NCBI GenBank assembly: GCA_022360275.1
Contig: JAKSDC010000019.1
Location: 8,501 to 72,500 of the forward strand
Source: Chlorobiales bacterium
GTDB lineage: Bacteria; Bacteroidota; Chlorobiia; Chlorobiales; Chlorobiaceae
Direction of reading: 5' to 3'
Length of the DNA: 64,000 nt
The notes beneath the pieces are model-generated. The model was not told the DNA's origin. It saw only the letters and a list, made by a program, of their open reading frames with translations, and ran no database searches. The position numbers and the translations under genes are program-made. Positions 52,955-63,994 of this stretch are shown here, in pieces (within the stretch, counting starts at the first letter, position 1; each line of letters opens with the position of its first letter).

Positions 52955-54422
52955 AGATGACCCGACCCTTATTCAGGGTTTCCTTGAGGATACAAGCAAT
53001 ATCAAAACAGGTCATACACCCGGAGTGTATTTTCCGGAAAGTATGGATGATGTTTCAACGCTGCTGCAGAAAAGTGCTTCATCCGGAAAAAGGTTTGTGA
53101 TATCGGGTAACGGCACCGGCACGACTGGAGGCAGGATACCGTTCGGCGACCATGTCATTGCCATGGAGAAACTCGACCATATAGAGACACCTGTCAAACG
53201 TGAAAGAGACCGTGCGATCATGACAGTTGGTGCAGGAGCCCTGCTCGAGAACATCCAGAAAAAAGCCGAAAGCCACGGCTGGCTTTATCCACCCGATCCT
53301 ACAGAAAAACTCTGCTTTATCGGCAGCACCATAGCCAACAACTCGTCGGGCGCCCGCACCTACAAGTACGGCCCGACCAGAAATCACATAGCGCGCCTTA
53401 CCGTTGTTCTGGCTTCCGGAGACATCCTCGATATTCCGAGAGGGAAATATCGTGCCGACCAAGATGGTATATTCCGCCTTGACCTTCCTCTTGCAGGAAA
53501 TCTGGAATTCAAAATCCCGGATTATGCCCTTCCTCGTACCTCAAAACATAATGCAGGCTATTACTCCGCACCCTATATGGACCTTATCGACCTGTTCATA
53601 GGCTCTGAAGGGACCCTCGGCGTCATTGTGGAAGCCGATCTGCAGCTTGTTCCGGTTCCTGAAAAAATCATCGCATGCCTTGTGTATTTCCGCAAGCTCG
53701 AAGATCTCCTGTCCTTCGTGGAAAATGCAAAAAAGAAAAGCGGAGGCGTAAACCCGAGGGCTCTTGAGTTCTTCGATCGTAATTCGCTTGATTTTCTTCG
53801 CAAGGTGTATCCCGAGATTCCTGCAGAAGCTGCAGGCTCTCTGTTTTTCGAGCAAGAAACTGCCATGGAAGAGGAAGACGAAAAACTTGAAGCATGGCTC
53901 GAACTGATGGAGCGGTCCAATGCGATGACAGATGAATCCTGGGTAGCTCTCGATGTTGACGAACAAAGGGCGATGATAGCTTTCCGCCATGAGCTTCCGG
54001 TACAGGTCAACGAATGGCTGAGCACCCAGTCGAAAAGCAAGATCAGTACCGATATGGCGGTTCCCGATGAATCATTTGCCGAACTTTTCAAGTTTTACCG
54101 GGACACCTGTGAACAACAAGGTTTTCGTTACATCATTTTCGGGCATATCGGCAATTCACACGTCCACCTGAATATTCTGCCGTCCAGCCATGATGAGTTT
54201 ATGGCGGCAAAAGCCCTTTATCAGGATTTTGTCGGAAAAGCTCTTGAACTGGGAGGTACCCTTTCAGCTGAACACGGCATTGGAAAACTGAAATCGGAGT
54301 ATCTTGCGAGAATGTTCGGCAGGAAAGGCCTGCAAGAAATGGTGAGAATAAAAAAAACTCTCGATCCCAATCTTACGCTCAACATGGGAAATATAATCCC
54401 GGAAAATTATTACCAAACCTGA
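52944..54422 (+). CDS. FAD-linked oxidase, GlcD/D-lactate dehydrogenase-like
   Basis: The 492-residue protein has an FAD-binding type 4 domain ([20 protein letters not shown], then [25 protein letters not shown]) and a C-terminal FAD-linked oxidase domain ending [18 protein letters not shown]. The active-site [14 protein letters not shown] is typical of D-lactate or glycolate dehydrogenases. It overlaps mrdA by 11 bases, so it is expressed with cell-wall genes, without obvious functional reason. No GlcE or GlcF partner is nearby. The substrate remains open. Confidence 0.88.
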   Translation: MIYKDDPTLIQGFLEDTSNIKTGHTPGVYFPESMDDVSTLLQKSASSGKRFVISGNGTGTTGGRIPFGDHVIAMEKLDHIETPVKRERDRAIMTVGAGALLENIQKKAESHGWLYPPDPTEKLCFIGSTIANNSSGARTYKYGPTRNHIARLTVVLASGDILDIPRGKYRADQDGIFRLDLPLAGNLEFKIPDYALPRTSKHNAGYYSAPYMDLIDLFIGSEGTLGVIVEADLQLVPVPEKIIACLVYFRKLEDLLSFVENAKKKSGGVNPRALEFFDRNSLDFLRKVYPEIPAEAAGSLFFEQETAMEEEDEKLEAWLELMERSNAMTDESWVALDVDEQRAMIAFRHELPVQVNEWLSTQSKSKISTDMAVPDESFAELFKFYRDTCEQQGFRYIIFGHIGNSHVHLNILPSSHDEFMAAKALYQDFVGKALELGGTLSAEHGIGKLKSEYLARMFGRKGLQEMVRIKKTLDPNLTLNMGNIIPENYYQT

Positions 54423-54480
54423 GCAGGGCGTTTCATCTCGTCAGTACAGCGCTTTCTCAAAAACGTTTGAAAACCGAACC

Positions 54481-54954
54481 GTGGCAAAAGAACAGAAAAA
54501 ACCTCAGTATGTAACCACGATTCTGAACCGTAAGGCCAGGCACGAGTACCAGATACTCGATACGATGGTCGCTGGCATTGAACTGAAAGGAAGCGAGGTG
54601 AAATCCGTACGTCTCGGTAAAGCCAGCCTGAACGAAAGTTATGCAATCATTCACAGGGGAGAGGTCTGGCTGGAAAACATGCAGATATCAGCATACGAGC
54701 ACAACCATGTCGAGCAGCTCGACCCGAAGAGAACCCGAAAACTGCTGCTTAAACGCGGTGAGATAGAAAAACTCCGGTTGAAGCTGCAGCAAAAAGGCCT
54801 CACCCTGATCCCCTTAAAAGCTTTTTTTAACAACAGAGGCGTTCTCAAAATAGAACTTGGCCTCGCCAAAGGCAAAAAACTGCACGACAAACGCGAGAGC
54901 ATTAAATCAAGGGAAACCGAACGTCATCTGCAACGCCTGAAACAGCAATACTGA
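54481..54954 (+). CDS. smpB: SsrA-binding protein SmpB
   Basis: SmpB brings tmRNA to stalled ribosomes. The 157-residue protein has the characteristic [40 protein letters not shown] and a C-terminal basic tail ([20 protein letters not shown]). Translation starts at GTG 54481. No tmRNA gene is seen in the short spacer downstream. Confidence 0.96.
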   Translation: MAKEQKKPQYVTTILNRKARHEYQILDTMVAGIELKGSEVKSVRLGKASLNESYAIIHRGEVWLENMQISAYEHNHVEQLDPKRTRKLLLKRGEIEKLRLKLQQKGLTLIPLKAFFNNRGVLKIELGLAKGKKLHDKRESIKSRETERHLQRLKQQY

Positions 54955-55028
54955 CTCGTGAAGAATCTCCTCTGAAAAAATGGCTTGTAACGAGTGATGC
55001 CTGACTCGACCCGGCATCCATCTCATTG

Positions 55029-55049
55029 CAATTCAACAAATCAACAAGC
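55029..55049. repeat. Octamer array, TTCAACAA family
   Basis: The plus strand reads TTCAACAA, ATCAACAA, GC between smpB and tyrS. It is a short copy of the arrays at 3200 and 60209. Confidence 0.5.
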
Positions 55050-55120
55050 ATTACTACTTCTCCTGCCATTATTTAGGGCAATGTAAAACTGTCAACTCAG
55101 ACAAAAGAACGATTTCAATT

Positions 55121-56332
55121 ATGAGTTTTCCACCCGTAAAAGAGCAGCTCGATCTTATCGTCAGTAACACCGTTGAAGTTATCAGTGAGGAAGAACTGGA
55201 ACGGAAACTGACCAGAAGCTTTGAAACACAAAAGCCGCTGAAAATCAAACTCGGTGCCGATCCTTCCAGGCCGGATCTGCATCTCGGTCATTCTGTGGTA
55301 CTGAGAAAGCTCAGGGATTTTCAGGATCTGGGCCATGAAGCAACCCTCATTATCGGCGACTTTACAGCCATGATCGGCGATCCGTCAGGGAAAAGCAAAA
55401 CCAGACCACAGCTTTCAGCTGAAGAAGCGAAACAAAACGGCCAAACCTACTTCGAACAGGCCTCGATCATCCTCGACCGGCAAAAAACAACCATATGCTA
55501 TAACTCGGAATGGCTCGGTCGAATGACATTCGACGATGTGATTCGTCTCTCCAGCCATTACACGGTAGCAAGGATGCTTGAACGGGATGATTTTGAAAAA
55601 CGCTACCGGTTACGCGAACCGATCTCTATCCATGAGTTCCTTTATCCTCTCGCCCAGGGAATGGATTCGGTCCATCTGCGTAACGACATCGAGCTGGGTG
55701 GAACAGATCAGAAATTCAATCTCCTTGTAGGCCGTGACTTGCAACGCGAATATGGCATTCAACCTCAGGTTTGTATAACAATGCCGCTCCTTGTCGGCAC
55801 CTTCGGTGAGGAGAAAATGTCGAAATCACTCGGCAACGCGATCTGTTTCAATGACTCCGCTGAGGATATCTACGGAAAAACCCTTTCCATTCCTGATGAC
55901 TTGATCGAGACCTACTTCACTCTTCTGTTGCCAAGCCCGGCCCAATCTCTGGAACTGTTTCGTGAAATCATCAAGCAAAATCCGAGAGAGGCCAAAAGAG
56001 CCCTCGCGAAAGAGATTGTATCGATTTACCATTCCGCAGAACTTGCAGGAAAAGCGGAAGATCATTTCGACCGGGTTTTTGTTCATAAAAAAGCGCCTGC
56101 CGACATAGAAGAGTTTACCTTTGAGACCGCATCGATCCCACTGGTGAAGCTTCTGGTGGAGCTGAAGGCCGTTTCATCAAAGAGTGAGGCCCGTAGACTC
56201 ATCAGCCAGAATGCAGTTCAGATAGACGACACCAAAGTCGATGATATCAACTTCGAGGTAGTGCTCGAAAAAGCCCCAAAGATCATAAAAGCAGGCAAGC
56301 GAAAATTTTTCAAAGTTGCATTGAAAAAATGA
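55121..56332 (+). CDS. tyrS: Tyrosyl-tRNA synthetase
   Basis: The 403-residue class I synthetase has the HIGH-type motif HLGH in [17 protein letters not shown], the KMSKS motif in [10 protein letters not shown], and a C-terminal S4 RNA-binding domain ([21 protein letters not shown]). The segment [27 protein letters not shown] is typical of the bacterial TyrZ-like type. It charges tRNA-Tyr in the cytoplasm. The next gene starts 76 bases later. Confidence 0.95.
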   Translation: MSFPPVKEQLDLIVSNTVEVISEEELERKLTRSFETQKPLKIKLGADPSRPDLHLGHSVVLRKLRDFQDLGHEATLIIGDFTAMIGDPSGKSKTRPQLSAEEAKQNGQTYFEQASIILDRQKTTICYNSEWLGRMTFDDVIRLSSHYTVARMLERDDFEKRYRLREPISIHEFLYPLAQGMDSVHLRNDIELGGTDQKFNLLVGRDLQREYGIQPQVCITMPLLVGTFGEEKMSKSLGNAICFNDSAEDIYGKTLSIPDDLIETYFTLLLPSPAQSLELFREIIKQNPREAKRALAKEIVSIYHSAELAGKAEDHFDRVFVHKKAPADIEEFTFETASIPLVKLLVELKAVSSKSEARRLISQNAVQIDDTKVDDINFEVVLEKAPKIIKAGKRKFFKVALKK

Positions 56333-56408
56333 TATAGAATAATTCGGCTTTTTCCTATACTTGCTCAGTTTTGCAGCATTTTCATAATTCTATCCGGAGA
56401 TCACTGCG

Positions 56409-56954
56409 TTGTCATTCGTGCCTGAAAAAGTATTTTTCACCAAAGGTGTAGGAAAACACAAAGAGTATCTTTCTTCCTTCGAGCTTGCGTTAAGAGATGC
56501 TAAAATTGAAAAATGCAATTTGGTAACCGTATCAAGTATTTTCCCTCCGAAATGCAAACGACTAAACGTTGAAGAAGGACTTAAACTCCTTTCCCCCGGA
56601 GAAATCACCTTCGCCGTCATGGCAAGGAACTCCACGAATGAACACGGCCGCCTTATCGCATCATCGATCGGCGTTGCCCTGCCGGCAGACGAATCGCTTT
56701 ACGGCTACCTTGCCGAACACCATCCTTACGGCCAAACTTCGGAACAGTCGGGGGAGTATGCCGAAGACCTTGCCGCAACAATGCTCGCAACAACTCTTGG
56801 CATTGAGTTTGACCCCAACAAGGACTGGGACGAACGGGAAGGGATCTACAAGATGAGCGGCAAAATCATTAATTCATTCAATATCACACAATCAGCTGAA
56901 GGTGAAAACGGATTATGGACAACCGTGATTGCCTGCGCGGTATTGCTGTCCTGA
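56409..56954 (+). CDS. pdaD: Pyruvoyl-dependent arginine decarboxylase
   Basis: The 181-residue proenzyme belongs to the pyruvoyl-dependent arginine decarboxylases, which self-cleave and make agmatine for polyamine synthesis. The cleavage site is Ser42-Ser43 in [13 protein letters not shown], giving a beta chain of 42 residues and an alpha chain carrying the pyruvoyl group from Ser43. The second conserved block is GLVALP-like in [10 protein letters not shown] followed by [20 protein letters not shown]. Translation starts at TTG 56409, with GGAG 11 bases upstream. This is an archaeal and green-sulfur-type enzyme rather than the PLP enzyme SpeA. Confidence 0.93.
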   Translation: MSFVPEKVFFTKGVGKHKEYLSSFELALRDAKIEKCNLVTVSSIFPPKCKRLNVEEGLKLLSPGEITFAVMARNSTNEHGRLIASSIGVALPADESLYGYLAEHHPYGQTSEQSGEYAEDLAATMLATTLGIEFDPNKDWDEREGIYKMSGKIINSFNITQSAEGENGLWTTVIACAVLLS

Positions 56955-56979
56955 CAACGGCCGGGCACAACGACAATCC

Positions 56980-57000
56980 AAGCCGCCTTCATGGCGGCTT
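56980..57000 (+). terminator. Perfect 8-bp hairpin between the decarboxylase and dedA genes
   Basis: AAGCCGCC at 56980-56987 pairs with GGCGGCTT at 56993-57000 around TTCAT. It ends seven bases before the dedA start codon and lacks a good T-tract, so it may be a weak terminator or may affect dedA translation. Confidence 0.45.
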
Positions 57001-57007
57001 ATGATTT

Positions 57008-57604
57008 ATGCAAGACATTCAGACGCTTGAAGAACTTATCATCTGGGGAGGCTATGCGCTGCTGTTTGCCATCGTGTTTGCCGAAACAGGCCTGTTTGCA
57101 GGTTTTTTTCTGCCCGGCGACTCTCTGCTTATAACTGCAGGTCTGATCGCGGCATCCGGTCAGCTCGATCTCTCCCTTGTCATTGCAACGCTTTGTTTCG
57201 GCGCCATTATGGGTGATTCAACCGGCTACTTCATTGGCACACAGCTTCAGCGAGTTTTCCCGAACAAAAAAGAAACGCGGTTCTTCCGAAAAGAGCATCT
57301 CGATAAAACAGAACGATTTTATGAAAAGCATGGCTCCAAAGCGGTTTTTCTTGCACGCTTTGTTCCTGTAGTCAGGAGCTTTGCCGCCACGCTCGCCGGA
57401 GTTGCCGGAATGCCGTACCCGGTTTTTCTTTTTTACAGCGTATCGGGTTCTATCGTCTGGGTACTTTGTTTTACCTCGATCGGCTATTTTCTTGCTGCCC
57501 TGTTCCCCGATCTGGTTGATTTTGTACATTACATTATTCTTGGGGGAATCTTCATTATCATTGCCAACTCGCTGAAGTATCTCAGAAAAAAAACAAACGT
57601 CTGA
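57008..57604 (+). CDS. DedA-family membrane protein (UptA-like polyprenyl-phosphate translocase family)
   Basis: The 198-residue protein has the DedA hallmarks [35 protein letters not shown] and [23 protein letters not shown] with paired re-entrant loops. Members of this family have recently been shown to recycle undecaprenyl phosphate across the inner membrane; others have phospholipid scramblase roles. The next gene, 25 bases on, is DUF368, a second family with the same proposed role, which favours the lipid-carrier function. Its ribosome-binding region is at the foot of the hairpin 56980-57000. Confidence 0.9.
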   Translation: MQDIQTLEELIIWGGYALLFAIVFAETGLFAGFFLPGDSLLITAGLIAASGQLDLSLVIATLCFGAIMGDSTGYFIGTQLQRVFPNKKETRFFRKEHLDKTERFYEKHGSKAVFLARFVPVVRSFAATLAGVAGMPYPVFLFYSVSGSIVWVLCFTSIGYFLAALFPDLVDFVHYIILGGIFIIIANSLKYLRKKTNV

Positions 57605-57629
57605 ACTCAGGCCCCAAAGACGCTGATCA

Positions 57630-58586
57630 ATGGTCTTAAAAATAGTACAACACTATCTTCCCGTAACCGTCAAAGGCGTTTTGATGGGTGCGGCAGACAT
57701 TATTCCCGGAGTCTCCGGAGGCACCATTGCGTTTATCACAGGAATCTATGAAACCCTTATTGCTTCATTGAAATCGATAAACAGTTCGGCGCTGAGGAAA
57801 TTGTTCCGCTTCGAGCTTCGTTCTTTCTGGAAAACCATCAACGGGAATTTTCTGTTGAGCCTGATTCTGGGCATCCTCATCAGCATCGTCACGTTGTCCA
57901 ACACGATTGTTTTTTTGCTCGAGCACCATACACTATTGCTGCTCTCGTTTTTCTTCGGCCTGATTATCGCATCGGCAGTGGTAATCATCCGACGGGTAAG
58001 AACACACTCTCCTGCGGCCTGGATGGCCGGCGCCGGCGGAGCACTTGCTGCGTTTCTCATCACGAGCCTCTCCCCCGTAACGACTCCCGAAAGCTGGTGG
58101 TTCATCTTTCTGTCAGGAGCAATAGCCATATGCGCAATGATCTTGCCGGGAATATCCGGCAGCTTCATCCTGTTGCTTTTGGGCAAATACTCCTTTATTC
58201 TCGGTGCCGTCAAAGAGCTCAACCTCGCAATCATTGTCATTTTCGGCGCAGGTTGTCTTACCGGACTGCTTGGTTTCGTCAGAATTCTCTCGAAACTCCT
58301 GCAACGCTACCATGACCAGACCATGACACTTCTTGCCGGCATCATGATCGGTTCGCTTACCAAAGTATGGCCCTGGAAAGTGCCCGTGCCCGATGCTGTG
58401 CCCGGCGGTAAGAGCGCACTGCTTTTTTCGTCCAACGTCATGCCTGAAACCTATCTGCAGATAACCGGAGCCGACCCTTTGGTTATCTCCGCGATGATGC
58501 TGATGACAACCGGGCTGCTTCTTGTGTTTTTACTGGAATACATATCGGCGAAAACACACAGCAGCCTCGCCGATTACTCCTCGTAA
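57630..58586 (+). CDS. DUF368 (PopT-type) membrane protein
   Basis: The 318-residue protein has about eight hydrophobic segments and the DUF368 signatures [22 protein letters not shown] near the start and [14 protein letters not shown] in the middle, which are related inverted halves. The family has been reported as polyprenyl-phosphate translocases (PopT). It starts 25 bases after dedA, so the pair is probably one transcript. Together they would return undecaprenyl phosphate to the cytoplasmic face for reuse in wall synthesis. Confidence 0.9.
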   Translation: MVLKIVQHYLPVTVKGVLMGAADIIPGVSGGTIAFITGIYETLIASLKSINSSALRKLFRFELRSFWKTINGNFLLSLILGILISIVTLSNTIVFLLEHHTLLLLSFFFGLIIASAVVIIRRVRTHSPAAWMAGAGGALAAFLITSLSPVTTPESWWFIFLSGAIAICAMILPGISGSFILLLLGKYSFILGAVKELNLAIIVIFGAGCLTGLLGFVRILSKLLQRYHDQTMTLLAGIMIGSLTKVWPWKVPVPDAVPGGKSALLFSSNVMPETYLQITGADPLVISAMMLMTTGLLLVFLLEYISAKTHSSLADYSS

Positions 58587-58605
58587 CACATTCTCATAAT
58601 CATTT

Positions 58606-60201
58606 ATGAAAGAAGAAATTAAAACCGATGTACTTGTCATCGGCAGCGGTATCGGAGGATTGTATTTTGCATTGTACACCGCCGAGTATGCAAACGTAAC
58701 CATCATAACGAAAAAAGAAAGCTCTGCCTCCAACACCAACTGGGCGCAGGGTGGCATCGCAGCGACTGTCGGTGAAAACGACAGCACCGAACTGCATATC
58801 GAGGATACGCTTGGTGCAGGAGCAGGACTATGCAACCGTGAAATGGTTTCGCTCATGATCAGGGAGGGTCCGCAGCATATCAAAAAATTGATGGAACTCG
58901 GCGTAGAGTTCACGACCACCAACGGTGACACCCTCGACCTTGGAAGGGAAGGCGGACATTCCAGAAAAAGAATCGTCCATGCGAAGGATCTTACTGGTCA
59001 AGAGGTTGAACAGGCTCTCCTCGACAGGGTCAACAACCATCCAAACATCACGTTACTCGAGCACCATTTCGCCATCGAGCTTCTGACGGAACACCACCTT
59101 CACATCAAGACCAATGACATTACCTGTTATGGAGCATATACACTTGATTCGAAAAACAGGAAGCTGAAAAAAATCCTTGCAAAAATAACCATGGTCGCCT
59201 CGGGAGGGTTAGGCCAGGTTTATCTGCACACGACAAACCCGCCGATAGCTACGGGAGACGGTATAGCAATGGCCTACCGGGCCGGGGCTACAATAGCGAA
59301 CATGGAGTTTGTTCAGTTCCACCCGACGTCACTGTATCATCCCAAGGCGAAATCATTCCTTATTTCCGAGGCGGTACGCGGCTTCGGAGGGGTTTTGAAA
59401 CTCAAAAACGGTCAGGAGTTCATGCACAAGTATGATAAACGGGAAAATCTTGCGCCCAGGGACATCGTAGCACGTGCCATCGATTCCGAAATGAAGAAAA
59501 CCGGTGATGAATGTGTTTTCCTTGATGTTACACACCTCGACCCGCAAAAAACGATCGAGCATTTTCCCAACATCTACGAAACTTGCCTTCGGTTCGGCAT
59601 TGACATGACAAAAGAGATGATCCCCGTCGTGCCTGCTGCGCATTACTCATGCGGAGGCATAAAAACGGATTCCTTCGGGCAAACGAGCATCAACCGCCTT
59701 TATGCCTGTGGAGAAACCACCTGCACAGGAGTTCATGGTGCAAACAGACTTGCAAGCAACTCGCTGCTTGAAGCCCTTGTCTTCGCTTACAGGGCTCACA
59801 TCGACATTCGAGAGGCCATTTCAACACTGCATAACGACACTCCCTTCCCTGACTGGGACGACAGCGGAACGGTCAATCCTGAAGAGTGGATCCTTGTCTC
59901 ACACAACAAAAAAGAAGCCCAGCAGGTAATGAATGATTATGTGGGTATAGTACGAAGCGATCTCAGGCTCCAGAGGGCCAAGAGGAGAATCGAGTTCCTC
60001 AAGGAAGAAACCGAGCAATACTACAAGAAAACAAAGATTACAACCCAGATTCTCGAACTCCGCAACATTATCAAGGTAGCCAGCCTCATTATTGACGGTG
60101 CCATCATGCGCCGGGAGTCCAGGGGACTGCACTACACGACCGACTACCCGCTGACAGACGACAAGCATTTTCTTATAGACATGGAACAAAGGTCGTTTTG
60201 A
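58606..60201 (+). CDS. nadB: L-aspartate oxidase
   Basis: NadB oxidises L-aspartate to iminoaspartate, the first step of NAD synthesis, with FAD; under anoxia fumarate can serve as acceptor. The 531-residue protein has the dinucleotide-binding [16 protein letters not shown] at residues 9-24, [29 protein letters not shown], the active-site [21 protein letters not shown] and [25 protein letters not shown]. nadE lies convergent 110 bases beyond. nadA is 10 kb away on the other strand. Confidence 0.95.
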   Translation: MKEEIKTDVLVIGSGIGGLYFALYTAEYANVTIITKKESSASNTNWAQGGIAATVGENDSTELHIEDTLGAGAGLCNREMVSLMIREGPQHIKKLMELGVEFTTTNGDTLDLGREGGHSRKRIVHAKDLTGQEVEQALLDRVNNHPNITLLEHHFAIELLTEHHLHIKTNDITCYGAYTLDSKNRKLKKILAKITMVASGGLGQVYLHTTNPPIATGDGIAMAYRAGATIANMEFVQFHPTSLYHPKAKSFLISEAVRGFGGVLKLKNGQEFMHKYDKRENLAPRDIVARAIDSEMKKTGDECVFLDVTHLDPQKTIEHFPNIYETCLRFGIDMTKEMIPVVPAAHYSCGGIKTDSFGQTSINRLYACGETTCTGVHGANRLASNSLLEALVFAYRAHIDIREAISTLHNDTPFPDWDDSGTVNPEEWILVSHNKKEAQQVMNDYVGIVRSDLRLQRAKRRIEFLKEETEQYYKKTKITTQILELRNIIKVASLIIDGAIMRRESRGLHYTTDYPLTDDKHFLIDMEQRSF

Positions 60202-60208
60202 GAAAACA

Positions 60209-60316
60209 ATGTTGAATCGTTGATCGGTTGAGTTGTTGAGTTGCCGGACAACATGGTCCTGAAAACAGAAGGTTGCTTTTTTGCCTTTTGACCTATGACT
60301 TTTTACTTTTTTTACC
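60209..60316. repeat. Octamer and heptamer arrays in the nadB-nadE spacer
   Basis: At 60209-60245 the sequence reads ATGTTGAA, TCGTTGAT, CGGTTGAG, TTGTTGAG, TTGCC. At 60276-60316 it reads as TTTTGCC, TTTTGAC, CTATGAC, TTTTTAC, TTTTTTT, running into the nadE stop codon at 60312-60314. Both families thus occupy the one short convergent spacer. Confidence 0.6.
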
Positions 60317-61145
60317 TCACCTCCTGCCAGTCCCTGGCATAGCGGAAATCTATGCCGGGCGTACGGGCCGAGATCTTGGCGATAACCGGCATCATTCTTT
60401 TGTACTGGTTCCTCACAACCATTTTTCTGACTGTATCATAAAAAGACTCATCGATTCCCTCACTCACAATAGCCTCTTTGCTCATACGTTTCTCCAGCAT
60501 CATATACAACAGCAGATCCACCTCCTCGTAACCAAAGCCGAGGTCCTCCTCATCGCTCTGTCCTTCCCAGAGATCTGCAGAAGGGGTTTTTTCAACAATT
60601 TCTTCCGGAAGCTGAAGGTGTCGCGCAAGTCCCCATATCTGGGTTTTGTAAAGGTCGCCTATCGGATTGACAGCCGAAGCCATATCGCCGAACAAGGTAC
60701 CGTAACCCAGCAGCAGTTCCGTTTTATTGCTCGTTCCCACAACCAAGCGGTTATCCCTGGCCGAGATATCGTAGAGATAGAGCATCCTTGTCCTGGACAT
60801 CACATTTCCCATGCGCAGTTTGCCGGCATCGGGAACCGATTCGAAAAAAGCCTCAACGGCGCCTGATATCTCAACTTGTTCGGACTGAACCCCCGTCCTT
60901 TCCACCATCATGCGCGCATGTCGTATGCTTTCAGGACTGCTTTTCCTGTAAGGCATCAAGACTGCAAGAACATTTTCAGGACCGAGAGCTTTTGCTGCAA
61001 GCTCGCATACAACCGCAGAATCGATCCCGCCCGAAAGCCCGAGCACTGCCGATCGAAATCCGAACTTGCTGATTTCGTTACGGATGAATGCCAGCAGAAT
61101 ATCCTCAACCAGAGCATAATTGAGATGAAGACACTGTGTATTCAT
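60312..61145 (-). CDS. nadE: NAD+ synthase (ammonia-type)
   Basis: NadE amidates nicotinate adenine dinucleotide in the last step of NAD synthesis. The 277-residue protein has the PP-loop [20 protein letters not shown] near residue 37, [19 protein letters not shown] and [20 protein letters not shown]. It lacks an N-terminal glutaminase domain, so it should use ammonia, unless a separate amidase helps. It starts six bases after the EnvC-like gene on the minus strand, with AAGGTG as ribosome-binding site. Confidence 0.95.
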   Translation of the reverse strand: MNTQCLHLNYALVEDILLAFIRNEISKFGFRSAVLGLSGGIDSAVVCELAAKALGPENVLAVLMPYRKSSPESIRHARMMVERTGVQSEQVEISGAVEAFFESVPDAGKLRMGNVMSRTRMLYLYDISARDNRLVVGTSNKTELLLGYGTLFGDMASAVNPIGDLYKTQIWGLARHLQLPEEIVEKTPSADLWEGQSDEEDLGFGYEEVDLLLYMMLEKRMSKEAIVSEGIDESFYDTVRKMVVRNQYKRMMPVIAKISARTPGIDFRYARDWQEVR

Positions 61146-61151
61146 GGCACC

Positions 61152-62462
61152 TTATTTTTTAAGCCATTTCTGAGGATCCTGCTTCACTTTTCCTTTCCAT
61201 ATCTCGAAATGAACCAGTGAACCGCCTTCAGGCATGGGGCCGGATACACCGATAACTTCCCGGCTTACAACGATGTCGTTTTTGGCTACATTTATCTTGG
61301 CAAGATTAGCATAGACCGTCAGATACGATTTGGTATGGCGGATAATAACAATATTGCCATAGGTCGGCAGATACGCAATCTGGGCGATCTTTCCCCCCGA
61401 AACAGCCCGTACCGGCGCACCTGAAGAAACGGAAATATCTATGCCATTATTTGTTGTGACTATGTTCAGATCGGCATCGCGTACTTTACCGAATTTTCGG
61501 ACGACCACGCCGTTGTCTACAGGCCAGGGCAACAAACCAATGGCTTTGTCGAAATCCTTGGAAATTTTTGCAAGATCAGCTTCAGAGGTATCGTCAAGAG
61601 GAACCTGGCCCGCCTCTCTTCTGCGTTCAGCTTCGAGTCTTTGCCGCTCTTTTTCTTTTTCAATTGCAATTTGCTCTGCCTTGATCAGCTCTTCAATTTT
61701 TGCCTGCAGTTTCTGGAGTTTTTTCCGGTTGGCCTGTATCTCGCCCGTGAACTTCTTTTTGTCTTTCTTCAGTGTATTGAGCACAACCTGCTTTTCCTTT
61801 TTCTTTTTCGAGAAACTCTTCACCTGGGCCCGTTGCTCCTTCACAACACCCGACCGTTTGCGATAGCTTTCTTCAAGAACAGTCCGGCTCTTCTCAAGCT
61901 CCTGTGCCGTCTGCTGCAGATTATCTACAGTCTTCACCACAGCCTCCGAAAAAAAACCGATATAACGTGACCTGACAATAGCCTGATTAAGCGATGTTGC
62001 AGCGAACAGCAGCTCAATATCATGTTTCGAGCCGCTTTTGTACACAGCTACCGCTACACGCCTGAAATCTTCCGCAATTCTCTCGTATTTGTTCTGGTTT
62101 TCCGCATACCGGTCTTTGAGAAGCCTTATTTCCATATCCTGGCTGCGCAGCTTGGCATTGTTTTTTGCAATCATCTCTTCAAGCAGCTTGAGCTGGGCGT
62201 TGTAATTTTTCAACGCTTTTATGGACTGGGCCTCTTTCTTCGTCGTCTGCTTGAGTTTGGTCTGATATTCCTTTAGCTGCTTTTTCAAACTTGTGAGATT
62301 CTGTTCAAGCTTTTTACGCTCTTTCATGATTTTGTCGATCTCCGGGTTGCAAAAAGCCTTCACACCGGTCACCAGACTCAAGGCAATTGCAATGAGAAAA
62401 ACAGCGGCTGTTTTTTTCAATAAGGAAAATAACCGGCTCCAAAACCGTTTATCTTGACGCAT
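61152..62462 (-). CDS. EnvC-like murein hydrolase activator (degenerate LytM/M23 domain)
   Basis: The 436-residue protein has a signal peptide ([20 protein letters not shown]), a long coiled coil at about 45-290 rich in Lys, Glu and Gln, and a C-terminal LytM domain at about 325-435. The zinc ligands are largely lost: NNGIDIS replaces the HxxxD motif, and only the second His of HxH remains in SLVHFEIW. This matches EnvC-type activators, which turn on amidases rather than cut peptidoglycan. The start may be the ATG at 62462 or a GTG at 62468. nadE follows in the same operon. Confidence 0.9.
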   Translation of the reverse strand: MRQDKRFWSRLFSLLKKTAAVFLIAIALSLVTGVKAFCNPEIDKIMKERKKLEQNLTSLKKQLKEYQTKLKQTTKKEAQSIKALKNYNAQLKLLEEMIAKNNAKLRSQDMEIRLLKDRYAENQNKYERIAEDFRRVAVAVYKSGSKHDIELLFAATSLNQAIVRSRYIGFFSEAVVKTVDNLQQTAQELEKSRTVLEESYRKRSGVVKEQRAQVKSFSKKKKEKQVVLNTLKKDKKKFTGEIQANRKKLQKLQAKIEELIKAEQIAIEKEKERQRLEAERRREAGQVPLDDTSEADLAKISKDFDKAIGLLPWPVDNGVVVRKFGKVRDADLNIVTTNNGIDISVSSGAPVRAVSGGKIAQIAYLPTYGNIVIIRHTKSYLTVYANLAKINVAKNDIVVSREVIGVSGPMPEGGSLVHFEIWKGKVKQDPQKWLKK

Positions 62463-62719
62463 AGGCACATATCTGCAAAACAGGGTTTATTACGACAGTT
62501 CAGGAAAATATGAGGAAAAAACCTCTACCGGTAAAACGCTCTTTTAAAAATGTACCCTGTCACGAATATGACTGTAAACTTTTTTTCTCTTTCTGAAATG
62601 ATTAAATAATTACTCTTGCTCTTTATCAGCTTGCACGTTCACCTATAAGGCGAGGAATAATCTCACCATTAATACACCATAAATTTTATAGCTTTAGCGT
62701 TTGTTGAAACGTTCTCAGG

Positions 62720-63994
62720 ATGGATAAACTTGTCATACAAGGAAGACACCGGCTCAGCGGCACCGTCAAGGCATCCGGATCAAAAAATTCGGCATTGCCG
62801 CTCATGGCGGCCGCCTTGCTTTGCAGCACCGGAGAAATCAAACTTTCCCGCATTCCCGACCTGAAAGACGTCCGTACACTCAGCAAATTGCTGGGTTACC
62901 TTGGTGCAGAAACATCGTACCGGGAAAACACCCTGAACATTTCAACCTCAAACATCCGCTGCGCCCAGGCTCCTTACGAGCTCGTCAAGCAAATGCGAGC
63001 CTCGATCTATGTTCTGGGTCCCCTGCTAGCCAAGTTCGGCCGAGCCAGCGTCTCCCTTCCCGGCGGCTGCGCTTTCGGCCCCCGGCCTATCGACCTGCAC
63101 CTTATGGCAATGGAAAAACTCGGGGCCTCGGTTTCTATTGAAAAGGGGTTTATCGAAGCACGGACTAAAGGGACTTGTCTCAAAGGAGCTGCCATAGATT
63201 TTCCCATAACCTCGGTTGGTGCAACCGGAAATGCGCTGATGGCCGCTGTGCTTGCCAAAGGCAGAACAATCATCCGCAATGCCGCTGTAGAACCGGAAAT
63301 CGCAACGCTCTGCCGTTTCCTCAATGCGATGGGCGCCGACATACGTGGAATCGGTACCGAATCACTGGAAATTGAAGGTGTTGAAACCCTCAATGCCGCC
63401 GAATTCACCAACATATTCGACCGAATCGAGGCTGCAACGCTGCTGACCGCCGGAGCAATTACCGGAAGCGCTATTACCGTCACCGATGTCGATCCTTCAC
63501 AGCTCATCACGGTTCTTGGAAAGTTCGAGGAGGCCGGATGCAAAATCGTTACCGACACCGGCTCGATTACCCTGCAAAGCCCGGATGCTCTTGTTCGATC
63601 CGATGTCATCGCCAATCCCTACCCGCTCTTCCCTACCGACATGCAGGCACAGTGGATCGCTCTCATGACACAGGCGGAAGGAGCGAGCCATGTCATCGAC
63701 AAAATATACCATGAGCGTTTCAATCATATTCCTGAACTCAACCGCCTCGGCGCACATATAGAGATACGCGACAACGAAGCAACAGTCCATGGTCCCAGGA
63801 AGCTGACGGGAACAAAAGTGATGTCCACCGATCTCAGAGCATCGGCCTCCCTGGTGCTGGCCGGGCTGGTTGCCGAAGGTGTTACGGAAGTGCTCAGGAT
63901 CTACCACCTTGACAGGGGGTATGAATGCATAGAGCAAAAACTGAACGACCTCGGTGCAGCGATAACAAGAGAATCTTATCAGGAGTTCCTATAG
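62720..63994 (+). CDS. murA: UDP-N-acetylglucosamine 1-carboxyvinyltransferase
   Basis: MurA adds enolpyruvate to UDP-GlcNAc in the first committed step of peptidoglycan synthesis. The 424-residue protein has Lys in [17 protein letters not shown] near residue 22, the catalytic Cys in [16 protein letters not shown] (the site of fosfomycin attack, so the enzyme should be sensitive to it), and [15 protein letters not shown]. The gene is complete and ends six bases before the window edge. The 250-base spacer to the divergent EnvC-like gene is AT-rich and must hold both promoters. Confidence 0.96.
   Translation: MDKLVIQGRHRLSGTVKASGSKNSALPLMAAALLCSTGEIKLSRIPDLKDVRTLSKLLGYLGAETSYRENTLNISTSNIRCAQAPYELVKQMRASIYVLGPLLAKFGRASVSLPGGCAFGPRPIDLHLMAMEKLGASVSIEKGFIEARTKGTCLKGAAIDFPITSVGATGNALMAAVLAKGRTIIRNAAVEPEIATLCRFLNAMGADIRGIGTESLEIEGVETLNAAEFTNIFDRIEAATLLTAGAITGSAITVTDVDPSQLITVLGKFEEAGCKIVTDTGSITLQSPDALVRSDVIANPYPLFPTDMQAQWIALMTQAEGASHVIDKIYHERFNHIPELNRLGAHIEIRDNEATVHGPRKLTGTKVMSTDLRASASLVLAGLVAEGVTEVLRIYHLDRGYECIEQKLNDLGAAITRESYQEFL

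Noticed and set aside
54955..55120. tmRNA gene next to smpB
   Set aside because: The 166-base gap is too short and shows no tRNA-like ends or tag reading frame.
62600..62719. Promoter TTGCTC/TATAAG before murA
   Set aside because: The spacing is 22 bases and the -35 match is poor, so I did not list it.
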